A DNA stretch of 7,781 nt, from contig SKJO01000321.1 in assembly GCA_007121975.1 (NCBI GenBank), positions 1 to 7,781 of the forward strand. Direction: 5' to 3'. Each line of letters begins with the position of its first letter. Position 1 is the first letter of the stretch. Shown piece after piece: positions 6,234-7,781 of the stretch. The translations under genes were made by a program, and so were the position numbers. Source of the stretch: Nitriliruptoraceae bacterium (lineage in GTDB: Bacteria > Actinomycetota > Nitriliruptoria > Nitriliruptorales > Nitriliruptoraceae). The notes beneath the pieces were generated by a model, which was given only the letters and a program-made list of their open reading frames with translations, had not been told where the DNA came from and ran no database searches.

Positions 6234-6797
6234 ATGGCCGGTCTGCGCACCGAGTTCCCCTTCACCCTGCCCAAGGGCCTGGTCGACGCCGACGGGCGGG
6301 TGCACCAGGAGGGGGTCATGCGCCTGGCCACTGCGCGTGACGAGCTCGAGCCGCTCAACGACCCCAAGGTCCGCGACGCGGATGATCCCTACCTGACCGT
6401 GATCGTGCTGTCCCGGGTGATCACCCAACTGGGCACACTCAGCCGGCTCAGTCCCCGCGACGTCGAGGGGCTGTTCGCCGCGGACCTCGCCTACCTCCAG
6501 GACGTCTACGCGGCGATCAACTTCGGCACCGAGCAGGAGATCGAGCGGGTGCTGGCCGGCCCCGCTGCCCCGCCTGAGCGTGCGGCCCCCACGCCGACGG
6601 GAGCTCTGGCCCGCGAGCGCACGGCCCCACTGGCCGGCACGCCGCGCGCGGCTGCCCGGCCCACCGAGCCCACGCCGACCCCTGAACCCGAGCCCGACGG
6701 CCCGCGCATCGGGGAGGACGGTATCGAGCTGCCCACGCCCCGCCGTGCCCGCATCGAGGAGGTGGGACGCTCCTCGGGGCGTCCCGACCGGGTTTGA
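6234..6797 (+). CDS. Probable tail assembly protein of the CIS locus, with disordered Pro-rich tail
   Basis: The 187-residue product resembles the small tail assembly proteins encoded between the two tube genes in actinobacterial and cyanobacterial CIS loci (recognised from memory). Residues 1-107 form the conserved part: FPFTLPKGLVDADG (8-21), EGVMRLATARDEL (26-38), a helical YLTVIVLSRVITQLG and then LFAADLAYLQDVYAAIN. Residues from about 108 on are Pro/Ala/Arg/Glu-rich and low complexity, likely disordered, ending with charged residues. In tailed phages a protein at this place is a chaperone for tail assembly; that role is inferred here. AGGAG (6224-6228) precedes ATG 6234. Its TGA overlaps the ATG of the small next gene (TGATG), so the two are coupled. 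Confidence 0.85.
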   Translation: MAGLRTEFPFTLPKGLVDADGRVHQEGVMRLATARDELEPLNDPKVRDADDPYLTVIVLSRVITQLGTLSRLSPRDVEGLFAADLAYLQDVYAAINFGTEQEIERVLAGPAAPPERAAPTPTGALARERTAPLAGTPRAAARPTEPTPTPEPEPDGPRIGEDGIELPTPRRARIEEVGRSSGRPDRV

Positions 6798-6973
6798 TGC
6801 GCCGCTACCCCGATGCGATCCTGTGGGAGGAGATCACCTACCTCGCCTACCAGTTGCACTGGAGCCTCGACGACCTGCTCGATCTCGAGCACCGGCAACG
6901 TCGCCGCCTGATCCAGATCGTTGCCGGCTTCGAGCGCCGGCGCACCAGCTCCGAGCCCACGACCAGCGCCTAG
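6797..6973 (+). CDS. Small DUF6760-like protein, 58 residues
   Basis: This short frame begins at ATG 6797, overlapping the TGA of the preceding gene, and ends at TAG 6971-6973. The product starts MRRYPDAILWEEITYLAYQL and continues HWSLDDLLDLEHRQRRRL, followed by a helical Arg-rich end. The pattern of a short RYP start, a YLAYQ..W...D.L.LEH.. core and an Arg-rich helix matches the DUF6760 proteins I recall from CIS and phage tail loci, which sit between tail assembly and tube genes. The function is not known to me. No ribosome site of its own is clear, which supports translation by re-initiation. Its stop codon overlaps the AGGAGG site of the next gene, so three genes are packed with almost no gaps. 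Confidence 0.82.
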   Translation: MRRYPDAILWEEITYLAYQLHWSLDDLLDLEHRQRRRLIQIVAGFERRRTSSEPTTSA

Positions 6974-6982
6974 GAGGACCCG

Positions 6983-7447
6983 ATGTCCTTCGATCACCTG
7001 TTCCAGACGGTCGGTAGCACCTCGGCGAGCTTCCTGGTCGAGGTCGACGGACAGCCGGTCGGTCGCTTCACGGAGGTGGACGGCCTGCAGATCGAACTCG
7101 AGGTCGAGAGCTACACCGAAGGCGGCAACAACGAGTTCGTGCACCAGTTCGCCTCGCGGCTCAACTGGCCCAACCTCACCTTCAAGCGCGGGGTCACCAA
7201 CGACGACGCCCTGCTGGCCTGGTTCGATGCGTCGGTGGGCACCCACACCCTGCGCGACGAAGCGGTCGAACGCGGCACGGCTGCGGTGACGCTGCTGGGT
7301 TCCAACGGGCAGCGTCTGCGGACCTGGAACCTGTATGACGCGATGCCGGTGCGGTGGTCGGGTCCGTCGCTGGCCAACAGCGCGACCGAGATCCCGACCG
7401 AGGAACTGGAGGTGACCCACCATGGCTTCCGGTCCCTCTCGTACTGA
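6983..7447 (+). CDS. Inner tail tube protein 2 (gp19-like paralogue)
   Basis: The 154-residue protein is a second gp19-like tube protein. Shared features with tube 1 include the FLVEVDGQPVGRFTEVDGL strand pair (17-35), the middle LTFKRGVTNDDALLAWF and the terminal EELEVTHHGF. The overall identity to tube 1 appears low, so it is a diverged paralogue, not a recent duplicate. In CIS and related tails a second tube protein typically begins the tube at the baseplate; that role is inferred. AGGAGG (6972-6977) lies five bases before ATG 6983. Its last 26 bases overlap the next gene's start in another frame. Confidence 0.93.
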   Translation: MSFDHLFQTVGSTSASFLVEVDGQPVGRFTEVDGLQIELEVESYTEGGNNEFVHQFASRLNWPNLTFKRGVTNDDALLAWFDASVGTHTLRDEAVERGTAAVTLLGSNGQRLRTWNLYDAMPVRWSGPSLANSATEIPTEELEVTHHGFRSLSY

Positions 7448-7781
7448 TCGCCTGGACCCGGCACTGGCCGAGGTGCTGCGCCCCGTGGTGCGCTGCGCCC
7501 GTTCCCTGCGGGTGCTGCGGCCTGCCGACGGGGTCGGGATCGCGGCCCGCGGCGCCAAGCGCTTCGCCACCGATCTTGGCACCGCCGCCACCCGCCGCGC
7601 CGGCGACCGCGCCGTCGCCCAGTTGCCGTGGGGGGTCTGGCCCCGGGCGCCGGAGGTCGACACGAGTCAGGCTGTGGCTGCCGGCCTCGAACCGGCGCTG
7701 GTCCGCTACGCCGCCATGCTGCGTCGGCGGCGCCAGGGCGCGAAGGCGCCCGTGGTTCGGGTCTGTTCGCGGCCTTCAGGC
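7422..7781 (+). CDS. Unrecognised Arg/Ala-rich protein, 3' end beyond the window
   Basis: An open frame starts at ATG 7422 inside the end of tube gene 2 and runs without a stop to the window edge (120 codons). GGAGGTG (7408-7414) lies seven bases before the start, within the upstream gene, so translation is probably coupled. The visible N-terminal part starts MASGPSRTDRLDPALAEVLR. It is rich in Arg, Ala and Val, contains PWGVWPRAPE near residue 70 and a cluster of Arg at about 100-104. No known domain is recognisable, and the part beyond the window is needed. By position it would be a baseplate or tube accessory protein; genes in this place in other CIS loci are often unannotated, followed by a LysM-type tube/baseplate protein. 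Confidence 0.7.
   Translation, partial: MASGPSRTDRLDPALAEVLRPVVRCARSLRVLRPADGVGIAARGAKRFATDLGTAATRRAGDRAVAQLPWGVWPRAPEVDTSQAVAAGLEPALVRYAAMLRRRRQGAKAPVVRVCSRPSG

Noticed and set aside
6790..6796. GGGTTTG as a -1 frameshift site joining the assembly and DUF6760-like genes, as in phage chaperone pairs
   Set aside because: The heptamer is in the wrong phase (codons read CGG GTT TGA), and the TGATG overlap explains expression by re-initiation.
6506..7663. 385-codon minus-strand open frame
   Set aside because: It lies opposite four good + strand genes, has Arg/Ala/Gly-biased composition and no credible ribosome site.

Overview
The window is GC-rich (about 70 percent by eye) with actinobacterial coding habits: strong G/C third positions, short leaders with good Shine-Dalgarno sites, GTG as well as ATG starts, a DUF6069-type membrane protein and a septum-formation-type lipoprotein. 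It most likely comes from a high-GC actinobacterium. I cannot name the genus. The main content is the 5' part of a contractile injection system (CIS/eCIS, a phage-tail-like particle).

Layout. Bases 1-488 hold no convincing gene. They contain a roughly 52-bp tandem repeat (3 full copies plus 1 partial) whose units carry a small hairpin, then a possible promoter. Bases 489-2006 (+) encode a 505-residue protein with an acidic, probably disordered N-terminus, helical charged regions and two glycine-rich hydrophobic stretches; it is unrecognised and could be a membrane-active cargo protein. A convergent gene (2011-2427, -) encodes a small four-helix membrane protein. A divergent intergenic region of about 300 bp follows.

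On the + strand come a lipoprotein (2735-3328), translationally coupled to a DUF4280 PAAR-like spike-tip protein (3328-3717); a leader of about 190 bp with a hairpin and a perfect 20-bp dyad resembling TetR-family operators; the tail sheath (3905-5485); two hairpins; the first inner-tube protein (5635-6078); a 17-bp-stem hairpin; a probable tail assembly protein (6234-6797); a small DUF6760-like gene of 58 codons coupled to it (6797-6973); a second tube paralogue (6983-7447); and the start of an unrecognised Arg/Ala-rich gene that runs off the end (7422->7781).

The genes fit one assembly. Tube subunits polymerise inside the sheath, the assembly and small proteins would assist tube or baseplate building, and the DUF4280 protein would cap the spike. 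The lipoprotein, and possibly the 489-2006 protein, would be accessory or cargo components. The baseplate, AAA+ ATPase and tail-terminator genes expected of a complete system are not visible and would lie downstream.
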